Shown piece after piece: positions 18,567-28,353 of a DNA stretch of 64,000 bases. The stretch lies in contig NZ_CP058552.1 in NCBI RefSeq assembly GCF_013401555.1, forward strand, positions 5,704,001 to 5,768,000. The letters are read 5' to 3'. The stretch comes from Paenibacillus sp. E222 (lineage in GTDB: Bacteria; Bacillota; Bacilli; Paenibacillales; Paenibacillaceae). The translations under genes and the position numbers were made by a program. Under the pieces are notes generated by a model. That model saw only the letters and a list, made by a program, of their open reading frames with translations. It searched no databases and was not told the origin of the DNA. Position 1 is the first letter of the stretch. Every line of letters starts with the position of its first letter.

Positions 18567-19088
18567 TCACTCTGCCCATTCCCAGCGATGTGTATTTTGC
18601 TCCAGCTTTGGGTGGAGCTTAACAGGCTCTCCATCAATAATCAGTCGTACTTCTTTAATCCAATCTTTGAACGAATCAAATGATGCAAACTGATTTGCCA
18701 TCTCCACCGTGAGATACAAGAAATGGGGAGCCGGATATTCCTCTGCCATATGACGCAGGGCTGCTTCGATCGGCGTATACTTCTTTCGCTTGCCTTCCCA
18801 GCCTTCGACCCGTACGCGGGAGGATGCATGCTCCCTTCTCCAGTTATGAAGACGGTCTTCCCTTTTGTAAAAAGGCTGCACACCATCTTTGCTCATCCGC
18901 TTCACTGTATTCTCATGCAGCGGATAAAGCACAAGTTGCACAAAAGACCGTGTGTCCGCAATAGCAGCGGCACGTTCAAGCTGCTCATCCGTTACGTGCT
19001 CAAATGAATCATAGAAAATCAACGTGCCTTTCCGGGTAGCCGGCGGTGGTTCATAGCCATAGGGTACATTGGTATATTTTCCAGACAT
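18567..19088 (-). CDS. Conserved hypothetical protein
   Basis: A 173-aa soluble protein that I do not recognise. It begins MSGKYTNVPYGYEPPPATRK and has an alternating alpha/beta look (GTLIFYDSFEHV, SFVQLVLYPLHENTVKRM, APHFLYLTVEMANQFASF). There is no signal peptide or membrane segment. The HENTVKRM and VRVEGWEGKRKKYTPIEA segments could suggest a nucleotide-type fold, but this is only an impression. AAGGAG precedes the ATG by 7 nt. It follows the Cache-GGDEF gene's divergent side and lies between two c-di-GMP genes, with no evidence that it shares their pathway. Confidence 0.7.
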   Translation of the reverse strand: MSGKYTNVPYGYEPPPATRKGTLIFYDSFEHVTDEQLERAAAIADTRSFVQLVLYPLHENTVKRMSKDGVQPFYKREDRLHNWRREHASSRVRVEGWEGKRKKYTPIEAALRHMAEEYPAPHFLYLTVEMANQFASFDSFKDWIKEVRLIIDGEPVKLHPKLEQNTHRWEWAE

Positions 19089-19140
19089 CTCATCGCTCCT
19101 TGCCTGTATGCTGAACAGTGACCTGCTACGTTACATTATA

Positions 19141-20787
19141 TTATTCTCTACCTGTGTTCTTCCATTCTGGATAGAATGTCATTCTATTTTTGCCTGCACG
19201 TTTCGATTCATACAACGCCTCATCTGCCATGCGAATAATTTCACTCGGATTACCACTGTTGGCAGGATATTCAGCACCGCCAATGCTGCAGCCAATATGA
19301 ATCCGCTCATATTCGATAATAAACGGCTTGTTTAGTATCTGTATAATATCTTCTGCATAAGCACGTGCTTCTCCTCTAGAATCTTCTCCCACTGAGCGGA
19401 AAACAATGAGGAACTCATCTCCGCCAAGCCTGACTGTGATCCCCTTATCCTGCTTAAAACTGGATAAACGCTGTGCCACTTTTTGCAGCAGAATGTCTCC
19501 GGTCTGGTGACCGAGCGTATCATTCACGCTTTTGAAGCCGTCCAAATCAATATACAGGAAAGTCAAGGTATGATCTGTACTTTCCGATTCGAGTGATTCC
19601 TCCAAATATACTTCCAGCGCAGTTCGATTGGGCAGACCCGTCAGTTGATCATAATGCGCAAGATTTTGCATGACCACCAGCTCTGAATCCTTATTCCTTA
19701 GCGAATTCAGCATATCCCTGAGGGAACGCGACAGCACTTCAATTTCCCTGAAGCCCCGATTTTCCGGAATCTGTACTTGTTCTCCGGCACCAAGTCGATT
19801 CGCTACCTGAGTCAGCCTTGCAATCGGAGCGGAGATTTGGCGGGAGATTAGCCAGCCAATCAGCGCGAACAGAACGGTAACAGCCAGTCCTGCCCATACA
19901 TTGAACCAAAGCATATCTGATACGGAAGAAAACGCCGTTGATTTGAGCTGACGAATAACTACGGTCCATCCAAGACCCGGATAATCCAGATGGCCCTGAC
20001 TGGTTGCAAATCCTGTAACATATTCTTGCCCGTCTGGCCACTCTTCTATGGACCAGGTGCTTTTATTCTGCCTCGCCGTTGTAATACCCGTTAGTTTCAG
20101 TGGTTGGCCAATCCATTCTTTTGGACCAAGCAGCACCGTATTTTCCTTTTGGCTGACAATAAACATCTCAATGTCCTTTTCCTCATGTTTCAACGGTTCC
20201 AGGACACTTTCCTCTACTTCCTTCGCCCAAGCCCAACTCAAATGTGCGGCCAGCACGCCAGCAATCTCTCCGTTCTTGTATTTCACCGGAAAGCTGATAT
20301 CGACAAATTGCAGTGGTTCGCCAGTTGGGTTGGGAAGCAGCTTCGCCAGAAGGACAGCATCATGAACATCTCCAATAAATTTACCCTTGATGCCCTCCTG
20401 GTACACAGGTCTATCCGATAAATTTTCACCATGCAATATGCCGTCTGTGGAAGCCAGCACTTTTCCTTTTGGATTTATGAATCCAACCCATGAGAAAGTG
20501 GGAAAGCTATCTTGAAGCTGATTGAGCAGCATCTGCATTTCGGCAGGTTCGAAGCGGTCCTCCAGGGCAATCATTCGCCCCAGCAGTTCCAACTCCCCTG
20601 AACGCGTCCACATGAAACGGTCCAGCTTGTCCGAGGTCTGAGAAGCTGTGCTCGTCAGCGAGTGACCAATTTCGGTTTCCACAGCGACAGAGGATTTCTG
20701 GCTGAGAATATACCCAATCGTCAATGTGACTAGCAGGGATAAAACGCCAAAGGTCATGGTTAGTACAGTTTTAAGTTTAAATGACAT
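19141..20787 (-). CDS. Cache-HAMP-GGDEF diguanylate cyclase
   Basis: Sensor cyclase of about 548 aa. TM1 (residues ~5-30) is followed by an extracellular dCache-type sensor region (~residues 30-285). TM2 (WAGLAVTVLFALIGWLI) comes next, then a HAMP-like linker and a GGDEF domain with YDQLTGLPNR, DLDGFKSVND and RLGGDEF. The active-site motif is intact. The frame opens at 20835, but GGAGG precedes the paired ATGs at 20790/20787, giving an N-terminus MSFKLKTVL directly before TM1, so I start there. The ligand is unknown. The partner phosphodiesterase is not in the window. Confidence 0.85.
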   Translation of the reverse strand: MSFKLKTVLTMTFGVLSLLVTLTIGYILSQKSSVAVETEIGHSLTSTASQTSDKLDRFMWTRSGELELLGRMIALEDRFEPAEMQMLLNQLQDSFPTFSWVGFINPKGKVLASTDGILHGENLSDRPVYQEGIKGKFIGDVHDAVLLAKLLPNPTGEPLQFVDISFPVKYKNGEIAGVLAAHLSWAWAKEVEESVLEPLKHEEKDIEMFIVSQKENTVLLGPKEWIGQPLKLTGITTARQNKSTWSIEEWPDGQEYVTGFATSQGHLDYPGLGWTVVIRQLKSTAFSSVSDMLWFNVWAGLAVTVLFALIGWLISRQISAPIARLTQVANRLGAGEQVQIPENRGFREIEVLSRSLRDMLNSLRNKDSELVVMQNLAHYDQLTGLPNRTALEVYLEESLESESTDHTLTFLYIDLDGFKSVNDTLGHQTGDILLQKVAQRLSSFKQDKGITVRLGGDEFLIVFRSVGEDSRGEARAYAEDIIQILNKPFIIEYERIHIGCSIGGAEYPANSGNPSEIIRMADEALYESKRAGKNRMTFYPEWKNTGRE

Positions 20788-21087
20788 CATTGCCTCCAAT
20801 AAACGGTGAAACCAGCTTGCTTTTTTCAACATCATTCCTGCTGTTAAGAACTACGGGATGTCACCTGTTCGTTTTTATCTTTATCGGAAATAATGTCTTT
20901 TTTCATTATATAGATCCATACAATATGGGGACGCTATTCGCACCGTGTTTCTTCCATTCAAAGAATAGTCACGATTCTGTATATACATACTTGGGTTATG
21001 AATATAGAGAGCAAGCATGCTCACAGAGCCATATGGGCACTGTTTGCCACAACAAAGAGCATTAGAAATTCAGTCATTGGGGGTGTA

Positions 21088-24045
21088 ATGTTGAGCCTGC
21101 TTCATGTTGTTGTAATTCTGCCTTTTGCCGCTGGGATTGTACTCGCCATGCTGCATCGATTCTTCCGTAAAATACATATGGGATGGCTGGTTTTACTTGT
21201 CCCGGCCCTATTATTTGTTTATTTTGCGAGCCTCGTACCCGCCGTGTCTCAGCGGAATACGGTATCCGGGTATATCCCCTGGATTCCGTCACTGGACATT
21301 GGATTTAATCTATATCTGGATGGTCTAAGTTTGCTGCTGACACTGTTAATCACCGGAATAGGAACACTGGTGGTCCTCTACTCCATTTTCTACATGGATA
21401 CCAAAGAAGCCTTAAACCGCTTTTACTTGTATCTGTTGATGTTTATGGGAGCCATGCTTGGCGTGGTGCTGTCAGACAATATGATTGTGTTGTATGGATT
21501 CTGGGAGTTGACCAGTATTACGTCTTTTCTGCTGATCGCTTTTCACTACAAACGTAAAGAATCCACCTCAGGCGCACAGAAATCGTTCCTTATTACCGTA
21601 TTTGGCGGATTCGCCATGCTTGCCGGATTCATGCTGATGTACCTCATGACGGGTACGTTCAGCATCCGGGCAACCATTACGGAATGGGGACAGATTCAGG
21701 ATAGTGCACTGTTCTTGCCTGCTCTTGTGCTGATTCTGATCGGAGCTTTTACGAAATCTGCACAGTTCCCGTTCCACATCTGGCTGCCTGACGCCATGGA
21801 AGCTCCAACACCCGTCAGCGCCTATCTGCATTCGGCGACCATGGTAAAGGCGGGGCTGTATGTCGTCGCCCGGTTTACACCCATCTTTGGTGGACAGGGA
21901 TTATGGTTCTGGCTTGTCACCGGGGTTGGACTGCTCACCCTTTGTTATGGATCATTCCTTGCCGTGAAAAAAAATGACCTTAAGGCGATCCTGGCCTATT
22001 CTACCATCTCACAGCTTGGTCTGATCATGTCTCTGCTCGGCGTTGGCTCTGCGGCCATCTATTTCGGATATGGCGAATCCTCCGCGATGTACACGGTTGC
22101 CATTACGGCAGCACTGCTTCATCTGTTCAATCACGCTACCTTCAAGGCGGCACTGTTCATGGTCGTTGGCATTGTGGATCATGAGACAGGCACGCGGGAT
22201 ATAAGGAAACTCGGCGGACTTGCTTCATTTATGCCAGTGACCTTTACGGTAGCGCTCGTCGGAGCACTCGCCATGGCCGGAATTCCGCCGTTTAACGGAT
22301 TTCTGAGCAAGGAGCTGTTCTTCCAGGCTATGGTGGAAGTAACACATCTCCGCATCTTTGGACTCGGATCATGGAGTGTACTCTTGCCTGTCTTCGCCTG
22401 GCTCGCAAGTGTGTTCACTCTGATCTATGCGCTTATTATTGTGTTCAAAACGTTCCTCGGTCGCACCCGCAGCGAGATCCCTGCCGAGAAGCTGCATGAA
22501 GCTCCCGTTGGCATGTTGATCCCTCCGGTTATTCTTGGGTTACTCGTGATCATATTCGGTCTATTCCCGAATTTGCTGGCTGGATCATTAATTGAACCGG
22601 CGATGGCTGCTGTACTTCCATCGCTGCTGAACGGGAATGAGCACTTTGATGTTCATTTCTCCCTATGGCATGGCTTCACACCGGAATTAATCATGACTCT
22701 GGGTGTAATCGCCCTCGGTATTACATTGTACAAACTGCTGCCGCGCTGGAGAACGATTTATGAGCACTACCCACAAGGGTTAACGATAAACAATATGTAC
22801 CATGTCATACTCGATAATCTTCAGCATTATGCACGCAAATGGACGGAAGCCTATATGAATGGCTCGGTTCGTAATTACCTGGTATACATTTTCTCGTTCA
22901 CCGTTGCATTGCTGGTTTATGCCTTTTTCCGCTCAGGGGAAAACATCACCTGGAATTTCAAGGGCAACGCCCCGTTCTCTTTCTATGAAGCAGTACTGCT
23001 CGTCGCACTGATTGCAGCAGCGGTTTCGATCCCTTTTGCCAAGAACAGACTATCTGCAGTCATTATGACAGGCGCAGTGGGTTACCTCGTCACTTTGCTG
23101 TTCGTGCTGTTCCGAGCGCCGGATCTGGCATTGACCCAGATGATTGTCGAAACGGTATCCGTTGCACTGTTCCTGCTCTGCTTTTACCATCTGCCTGAAC
23201 TGCAACGGGGCAAATCAAGCCGCCGCTATCTTAGTGTGAATATGGTCGTTGCCATTGCGGTAGGCGTGGTCATGACCTTTGTTGCATTAGCTGCGAGCGG
23301 AACCGCGTCACTGGAGAGCATTTCCGACTTTTTCATTCAGGAAAGCTACAATCTGGCTGGCGGCAAAAATGTCGTCAACGTGCTGCTGGTGGACTTCCGT
23401 GGTTTCGATACCCTTCTGGAGATTATGGTACTCGGGGTAGCTTCATTGTCCATCTACTCCATGATTAATCTGAATCTCGAAGCGAGGGACCTTGGTGCTA
23501 GACTGAAATTCCGCAAGAAAGAACAGACTGAAGAAACCGAAGAAGATACGGATGACAAATCGGACAATACGAAAAAGTATGGCAACCGTGAACGCAGCTC
23601 GTCAACGTGGGATACCGTTCCACTCCAGAGCAACGATGTGTTGTTGCAAACGACGACCAAAGTTGTTGTCTTTATCATTCTGACTTTCGCGCTGCATTTG
23701 TTCTTCGCAGGACATCATAACCCGGGTGGCGGGTTCATTGGCGGTCTGGTCACCGCTGCGGGTCTCGTGTTAATTGCGCTGGCATTCAGTACAGATACTG
23801 TACGCAAAGCGTTACCTATCGATTTCCGCACCATGACGGCCATCGGGCTGGGCATTGCCTTATTGACTGGAGCAGGCTCGTTTTTGTTCGGCGCACCTTT
23901 CCTGAGCCAGACCTTTGGTTACTTTGAGCTTCCAATACTCGGAGAAACGGAACTTGCAACCGCGATGCTGTTTGACCTCGGCGTATACCTCGCCGTCCTG
24001 GGCGTCACCATGACTATCATTCTACAGATCGGGGAGGATCGCTGA
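21088..24045 (+). CDS. mrpA: Mrp Na+/H+ antiporter subunit A fused to subunit B
   Basis: A 985-aa polytopic subunit of the Mrp cation/proton antiporter, related to complex I NuoL. The NuoL-like core includes FHIWLPDAMEAPTPVSAYLHSATMVKAG split by helices, and GIPPFNGFLSKE. A cytoplasmic charged linker near residues 810-850 (EQTEETEEDTDDKSDN) then leads into a typical MrpB domain (FFAGHHNPGGGFIGGLV). B. subtilis has separate MrpA and MrpB; here no separate mrpB follows. The frame opens at 20998, but GGGGG precedes ATG 21088, which gives the usual start MLSLLHVVVILPF. It leads the operon mrpA-C-D-E-F-G. Confidence 0.93.
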   Translation: MLSLLHVVVILPFAAGIVLAMLHRFFRKIHMGWLVLLVPALLFVYFASLVPAVSQRNTVSGYIPWIPSLDIGFNLYLDGLSLLLTLLITGIGTLVVLYSIFYMDTKEALNRFYLYLLMFMGAMLGVVLSDNMIVLYGFWELTSITSFLLIAFHYKRKESTSGAQKSFLITVFGGFAMLAGFMLMYLMTGTFSIRATITEWGQIQDSALFLPALVLILIGAFTKSAQFPFHIWLPDAMEAPTPVSAYLHSATMVKAGLYVVARFTPIFGGQGLWFWLVTGVGLLTLCYGSFLAVKKNDLKAILAYSTISQLGLIMSLLGVGSAAIYFGYGESSAMYTVAITAALLHLFNHATFKAALFMVVGIVDHETGTRDIRKLGGLASFMPVTFTVALVGALAMAGIPPFNGFLSKELFFQAMVEVTHLRIFGLGSWSVLLPVFAWLASVFTLIYALIIVFKTFLGRTRSEIPAEKLHEAPVGMLIPPVILGLLVIIFGLFPNLLAGSLIEPAMAAVLPSLLNGNEHFDVHFSLWHGFTPELIMTLGVIALGITLYKLLPRWRTIYEHYPQGLTINNMYHVILDNLQHYARKWTEAYMNGSVRNYLVYIFSFTVALLVYAFFRSGENITWNFKGNAPFSFYEAVLLVALIAAAVSIPFAKNRLSAVIMTGAVGYLVTLLFVLFRAPDLALTQMIVETVSVALFLLCFYHLPELQRGKSSRRYLSVNMVVAIAVGVVMTFVALAASGTASLESISDFFIQESYNLAGGKNVVNVLLVDFRGFDTLLEIMVLGVASLSIYSMINLNLEARDLGARLKFRKKEQTEETEEDTDDKSDNTKKYGNRERSSSTWDTVPLQSNDVLLQTTTKVVVFIILTFALHLFFAGHHNPGGGFIGGLVTAAGLVLIALAFSTDTVRKALPIDFRTMTAIGLGIALLTGAGSFLFGAPFLSQTFGYFELPILGETELATAMLFDLGVYLAVLGVTMTIILQIGEDR

Positions 24046-24046
24046 T

Positions 24047-24385
24047 ATGGAAATATTGATGTGTGTGGCCGTTGGCATTTTGTTTGCAGTCGCCGTCTTT
24101 TTAATCTTATCGCGGAGCCTGCTCCGAATTGTGCTCGGCATGTCCATACTCACTCACGGGGTGCATCTGCTGCTGATTACGATGTCCCGTCTCAAAACTG
24201 GAGCACCGCCGCTGCTTGGGGAACACGCTGAACGCTACGTCGATCCACTTCCCCAGGCGCTAATATTAACATCCATTGTCATTAATTTCGGACTTACCGC
24301 CTTTTTCTTTGTACTCTCCTATCGATCCTATTTGAAGCTGAAAACAGACGATATGGAAGAAGTAAGGGGGCGTCCTTATGAATAA
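24047..24385 (+). CDS. mrpC: Mrp antiporter subunit C
   Basis: A 112-aa NuoK-like membrane subunit with three helices and the segments GMSILTHGVHLLL and DPLPQALILTSIVI, typical of MrpC/MnhC. GGAGG from the end of mrpA provides the ribosome site 9 nt before the ATG, one base after the mrpA stop. It overlaps mrpD by 8 nt. Confidence 0.94.
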   Translation: MEILMCVAVGILFAVAVFLILSRSLLRIVLGMSILTHGVHLLLITMSRLKTGAPPLLGEHAERYVDPLPQALILTSIVINFGLTAFFFVLSYRSYLKLKTDDMEEVRGRPYE

Positions 24386-25856
24386 TCTCGTTGTTCTGCC
24401 CATTCTGCTGCCACTGATTACCGGGGTTATAGCCCTTCTGTTCTTCCGGCGGATAAGCATCCAGCGGGTTGTGAGTGTTGTTGGCCTTTTGCTGACAGCA
24501 GCCGCTTCAATCATGCTGATTACTCAAGTGGCACAGTCCGGCATACAGACACTCAATATGGGAGGTTGGGAACCACCCTACGGGATTGTACTTGTTGCAG
24601 ATATGGTATCGGCCTTGCTCGTTGTGGCCGCTTCGATCATTGCACTGGCGTGTCTGCTCTATGCCTTCCGCAGTGTGAATAAGGAACGGGAAGAACATCA
24701 TTTTTACCCGTTCTTTCATTTCCTGATTGCGGGCGTGAACGGTTCGTTTCTTACCGGAGACCTGTTTAACCTGTTTGTCTGCTTTGAACTGATGCTCATC
24801 TCTTCTTATGCGCTGATTGTATTAGGAGGTACGGAAAGACAACTACGGGAAACGATCAAGTATGTCTTGATTAACATTGTTTCTTCAGCGCTTTTTGTAG
24901 CTTCGATTGGCTTCCTCTATTCTGTTACCGGCACATTAAACATGGCCGACTTGTCCAATCGGATCGCCGAAGTTGGGCAGAGTGGAGTCATCACCTTGAT
25001 CGCTGTCCTCTTCCTGATCGTATTCAGCATTAAGGCCGGACTGTTCCTGTTCTTCTGGTTGTCCGGCTCTTACGCAGCCCCTCCGGCAGTGGTCACCGCC
25101 CTATTCGCCGGTTTGCTGACCAAAGTTGGCCTGTACGCCATTGTGCGAACATTCACACTGATTTTCTATCACGATCCGGACTTCTTCCACACCCTTATCG
25201 GCTGGATGGCTGGAGCAACGATGGTTCTAGGGGTAATCGGGGCAATTTCCTATCGTGACGTCAATAAAATTCTAATCTACAACGTGATCGCAGGGGTGGG
25301 ATTTGTAGCCTTCGGGATGGCTGCTGCCAGCCGTCCTGCACTGGAAGGTCTGCTCTTCTACATGCTGCATGATATGCTCATCAAAACACTGCTATTCCTG
25401 CTCGGGGGCGCTCTGATCGCGGTCGCAGGCACCTCCAAACTCGACAATATGGGCGGGCTGATTCACCGCTATCCTCTGCTCGGCTGGATGTTCTTCATCA
25501 GCGCACTTGCGCTAGCAGGTATTCCTCCGTTCAGTGGATTTCCTGGGAAATTGTTGCTATTTGAAGGCGGGTTGCAGGCAGGTCTGTACGGACTGACAGG
25601 CATCGCCGTCCTGTCCAGCCTGCTGATGTTGTATTCGGTTCTTCGCATCTTCATCCAGGCGTTCTGGGGTGAACCGCCGACAGGCGCAGTGAGAAGACCT
25701 TATGCCGTGAACGGCCTGCTCATCCCTGCCGGAATTCTGTTTGTGTTCATCATCGCGATGGGCGTGGGGGCTGAGGGCATGTTCCAACTGACCTCCCGCG
25801 CAGGCGACATTCTGCTGCATCCCAATGTTTATATTGATGCAGTGTTGAAGGAGTAG
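24378..25856 (+). CDS. mrpD: Mrp antiporter subunit D
   Basis: A 492-aa NuoM/N-like subunit of the Mrp complex with about 14 helices. Family segments include GDLFNLFVCFELMLISSY, FLFFWLSGSYAAPPAVVTA and GIPPFSGFPGKLLLFEGG. It contains the conserved Glu (CFELM) and Lys residues of the proton path. AAGGGGG lies 7 nt before the ATG, and the gene overlaps mrpC at the 5' end. The stop is followed directly by mrpE. Confidence 0.94.
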   Translation: MNNLVVLPILLPLITGVIALLFFRRISIQRVVSVVGLLLTAAASIMLITQVAQSGIQTLNMGGWEPPYGIVLVADMVSALLVVAASIIALACLLYAFRSVNKEREEHHFYPFFHFLIAGVNGSFLTGDLFNLFVCFELMLISSYALIVLGGTERQLRETIKYVLINIVSSALFVASIGFLYSVTGTLNMADLSNRIAEVGQSGVITLIAVLFLIVFSIKAGLFLFFWLSGSYAAPPAVVTALFAGLLTKVGLYAIVRTFTLIFYHDPDFFHTLIGWMAGATMVLGVIGAISYRDVNKILIYNVIAGVGFVAFGMAAASRPALEGLLFYMLHDMLIKTLLFLLGGALIAVAGTSKLDNMGGLIHRYPLLGWMFFISALALAGIPPFSGFPGKLLLFEGGLQAGLYGLTGIAVLSSLLMLYSVLRIFIQAFWGEPPTGAVRRPYAVNGLLIPAGILFVFIIAMGVGAEGMFQLTSRAGDILLHPNVYIDAVLKE

Positions 25857-26339
25857 ATGCGTATGGCCTTTCAGATTGTACTGAATCTGATCATTGCTTT
25901 TGTATGGATGTTTCTGAATAATGCGTGGAATGGTGTTGGCTTTCTCACGGGTTATCTGCTGGGTCTGCTATTGATTGGGAGCATGAGACGGTTCTTTCCG
26001 CAACGCTTCTATATCGTTCGTGTCTGGGCGATCATCAAGCTGATTGTCTTACTGTTCAAGGAACTGGTGCGGGCCAGTATTGAAGTTATTCGCCAGATTG
26101 TGAAGCCGAAGCTGGATATTCGACCCGGCATATTCACCTATCAGACACAGCTGTCCTCTGACTGGGAAGTTACACTCCTTTGTCTGCTCATCTCACTGAC
26201 GCCAGGTTCCCTTCCACTCGAAATTTCAGGGAATCAACGCAAATTGTTTATTCACGCACTGGATATCAAAGACGAACAGAAAATGAGTGATGATATCAAA
26301 AATACGTTCGAAAAAGCCATTATGGAGGTGACACGATAA
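25857..26339 (+). CDS. mrpE: Mrp antiporter subunit E
   Basis: A 160-aa membrane subunit. N-terminal helices (IVLNLIIAFVWMFL) precede the typical C-terminal cytoplasmic part, LLISLTPGSLPLEIS and LFIHALDIKDE. GAAGGAG overlaps the end of mrpD. ATG 25857 and ATG 25863 are both possible; the second has better spacing (9 nt). The stop overlaps the mrpF start (TAATG). Confidence 0.93.
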   Translation: MRMAFQIVLNLIIAFVWMFLNNAWNGVGFLTGYLLGLLLIGSMRRFFPQRFYIVRVWAIIKLIVLLFKELVRASIEVIRQIVKPKLDIRPGIFTYQTQLSSDWEVTLLCLLISLTPGSLPLEISGNQRKLFIHALDIKDEQKMSDDIKNTFEKAIMEVTR

Positions 26340-26623
26340 TGTTATCCTCACTGTTATTCATTTCCTTGCTTATTCTTTCCCTCGCTATCCTGGGTTGTCT
26401 CTACCGGGTGCTGAGGGGACCCTCCATGGCCGATCGAATTACGGCATTGGATACGATCGGCATTAACGTCATTGCCATCGTTGCTGTTCTATCCATGATG
26501 CTTCATACCCAAGCTTATCTGGATATCATTCTGTTGATTGGCATTCTTGCTTTTCTAAGCACAGTTGCATTTGCACGATATATTGAACGGGGGGCGGTAT
26601 TCAAAAATGAAGGAGATCGTTGA
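26339..26623 (+). CDS. mrpF: Mrp antiporter subunit F
   Basis: A 94-aa three-helix subunit with the family segment RVLRGPSMADRITALDTIG and VAFARYIERG near the end. GGAGGTGA lies 8 nt before the ATG. It overlaps mrpG. Confidence 0.93.
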   Translation: MLSSLLFISLLILSLAILGCLYRVLRGPSMADRITALDTIGINVIAIVAVLSMMLHTQAYLDIILLIGILAFLSTVAFARYIERGAVFKNEGDR

Positions 26624-26999
26624 TGGAACCGCAGGAATTGTCATTGGGCTCATTGTCTTGCTGGGAGCATTACTGAGCGCATTTAGCGCGTTCGGACTGA
26701 TCCGATTGCCAGATGTATATTTACGGGCACATGCCGCCACCAAAAGTACTACACTCGGCGTACTTTGTGTACTGAGCGGAACGTTTCTCTTCTTCTGGTA
26801 TTTCGATAACTATATCAGTGCTCGGGTATTACTTGGCATTGTGTTTGTATTTATCACAGCACCAGTAGCCGGACATCTCAACGGACGGGCTGCCTATCGC
26901 ACAGATGTACCCCTATGGGAACAGAGTGTCCAGGATGAGCTTGAACCACTTTTGAAAGGTAAAAAGGTCAACCATGAAGCCAAGGATATGATGGAATAG
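26607..26999 (+). CDS. mrpG: Mrp antiporter subunit G
   Basis: A 130-aa subunit with the hallmark GLIRLPDVYLRAHAATKS and VFITAPVAGH. The open frame reaches back to 26565, but ATG 26607 gives MKEIVDGTAGIVIGL, the usual position of the first helix; it overlaps mrpF by 17 nt. The ribosome site is weak (GGGGGGCGG), so translation is probably coupled. It is the last gene of the operon, before a strong terminator. Confidence 0.9.
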   Translation: MKEIVDGTAGIVIGLIVLLGALLSAFSAFGLIRLPDVYLRAHAATKSTTLGVLCVLSGTFLFFWYFDNYISARVLLGIVFVFITAPVAGHLNGRAAYRTDVPLWEQSVQDELEPLLKGKKVNHEAKDMME

Positions 27000-27016
27000 T
27001 CACCAGGTTTACAATC

Positions 27017-27066
27017 AAATCCCCCCGGGACATGCCGCGGATTATGCGACCGTCCCGGGGGGATTT
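27017..27066. terminator. mrp operon terminator (probably bidirectional)
   Basis: AAATCCCCCCGGGAC pairs perfectly with GTCCCGGGGGGATTT across a 20-nt loop. The SGNH esterase gene converges on it. Confidence 0.85.
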
Positions 27067-27138
27067 CTGGGTTAAATGCTTAAGCTTAGTCCAATCTATG
27101 TTTGTGGAGCAGTGGAACGTAGCTATATTTTAACCGAA

Positions 27139-28311
27139 TCAGAATCCATTCAGTCCCTGTCTTTTCAGATCCGCAGCAACGATTCGTGCAAGCTGGGCAG
27201 CCCCTTCACGATTCGGATGCAGCGTGTCACCTGACATATACAAGGCCAATGTTGCAGCCGGTCCTATGGAAGTGAAATATGCGGAACTGAGTTTGTTCAG
27301 TTCTACAAGCGTTACTCCCTCTTCCTGAGCCAGTGCACGTGTAGCTGCATTGTACCAGCGATTTTCCGCAGTATGCACATTCGCTGAATTGAAATCAGTT
27401 GCCCGACCCTGAGGTGTCGATAGAACGACGGTGGCTCCTTTATTTTTGGCCTGACGGACCATGTCACGCATGATCTCTTTAAACTCCGCTTCCGTGGTAT
27501 TGTTCTTGGCATTGGTATCATTAATCCCTAATTGCAAAATAAAGTAGTCCCCTGGCTTAATATACTTCAGAATCGCTTCCATCTGTCCATCATCGCGGAA
27601 GCCTCTTGCAAATTGACCACTAGAGGCCATATTGCGAACCTGAAACGTACTGGTATTCACGTAGGAAGGAAACAGCTGTCCCCAGCCACCCTGTACACTG
27701 CTGCTGAGCGGATAGTAATTGCAGACCGTTGAATCGCCGCCAATATAGATCGTACGGTTCGTCACCGTCTGATTCGAAATTTTCCGGATTTCAAGTGCGC
27801 TGAGTGTAAATGCAGTGCCTTGTTTCCCTTCCGTAACCAACAGATTTAACTGTCCATCCGTCACCGGAATTTGGAATTGATCGGTCGCCCCATTACCCGT
27901 CATATTAATGATCTGGTATACGCCTTCTGCCGCCACACTCGATCTGGCTGTATTGCCCAGGACTACCTTCACCTCGTAAAGACCGTTGGACAGATCCACA
28001 TTAAACGTATTCGTACTCTTCGTTCCAAAAGTTACAAACTGTACGGCATCGCTTGCAACACCTGTTCCAGATGCCGATACATTACGCATGTTGGCAGGTG
28101 TATTGAATCCATAACCTTTCGCTGAAGTGTAGGCCTCTGTTGCCGATACACCTGTGTAACCGTTCTCAACTGCACCCGCACCAAAGTCAAATTTGTACTC
28201 ATTCGCCGCAGCTTGGGCGACCTGTCCTCCATTAGCTGTCAGAGCACCTCCAATCAGACTAGTAAACAGGGTAAAACAGAGCAAATACCGGACGGATTTT
28301 GACCATTTCAT
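27139..28311 (-). CDS. Secreted SGNH esterase, rhamnogalacturonan acetylesterase type (CE12)
   Basis: Extracellular deacetylase likely acting on acetylated pectin (rhamnogalacturonan). A signal peptide (ending VAQAAA, about residue 36) is followed by a ~140-residue N-terminal beta domain (YKFDFGAGAVENGYTGV) and the SGNH domain. The catalytic blocks are GGDSTVCNY (Ser), ASSGQ, LGINDTN (Asn) and DTLHPN (Asp-His). GAGGAGAG lies 7 nt before the ATG. It sits 42 bp downstream of an alpha/beta esterase on the same strand, so the pair probably forms a plant-polysaccharide deacetylation unit. Confidence 0.87.
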   Translation of the reverse strand: MKWSKSVRYLLCFTLFTSLIGGALTANGGQVAQAAANEYKFDFGAGAVENGYTGVSATEAYTSAKGYGFNTPANMRNVSASGTGVASDAVQFVTFGTKSTNTFNVDLSNGLYEVKVVLGNTARSSVAAEGVYQIINMTGNGATDQFQIPVTDGQLNLLVTEGKQGTAFTLSALEIRKISNQTVTNRTIYIGGDSTVCNYYPLSSSVQGGWGQLFPSYVNTSTFQVRNMASSGQFARGFRDDGQMEAILKYIKPGDYFILQLGINDTNAKNNTTEAEFKEIMRDMVRQAKNKGATVVLSTPQGRATDFNSANVHTAENRWYNAATRALAQEEGVTLVELNKLSSAYFTSIGPAATLALYMSGDTLHPNREGAAQLARIVAADLKRQGLNGF

Positions 28312-28353
28312 AACTAAACTCTCCTCTCAAAGGTTCATTTATATAGGATTGCC

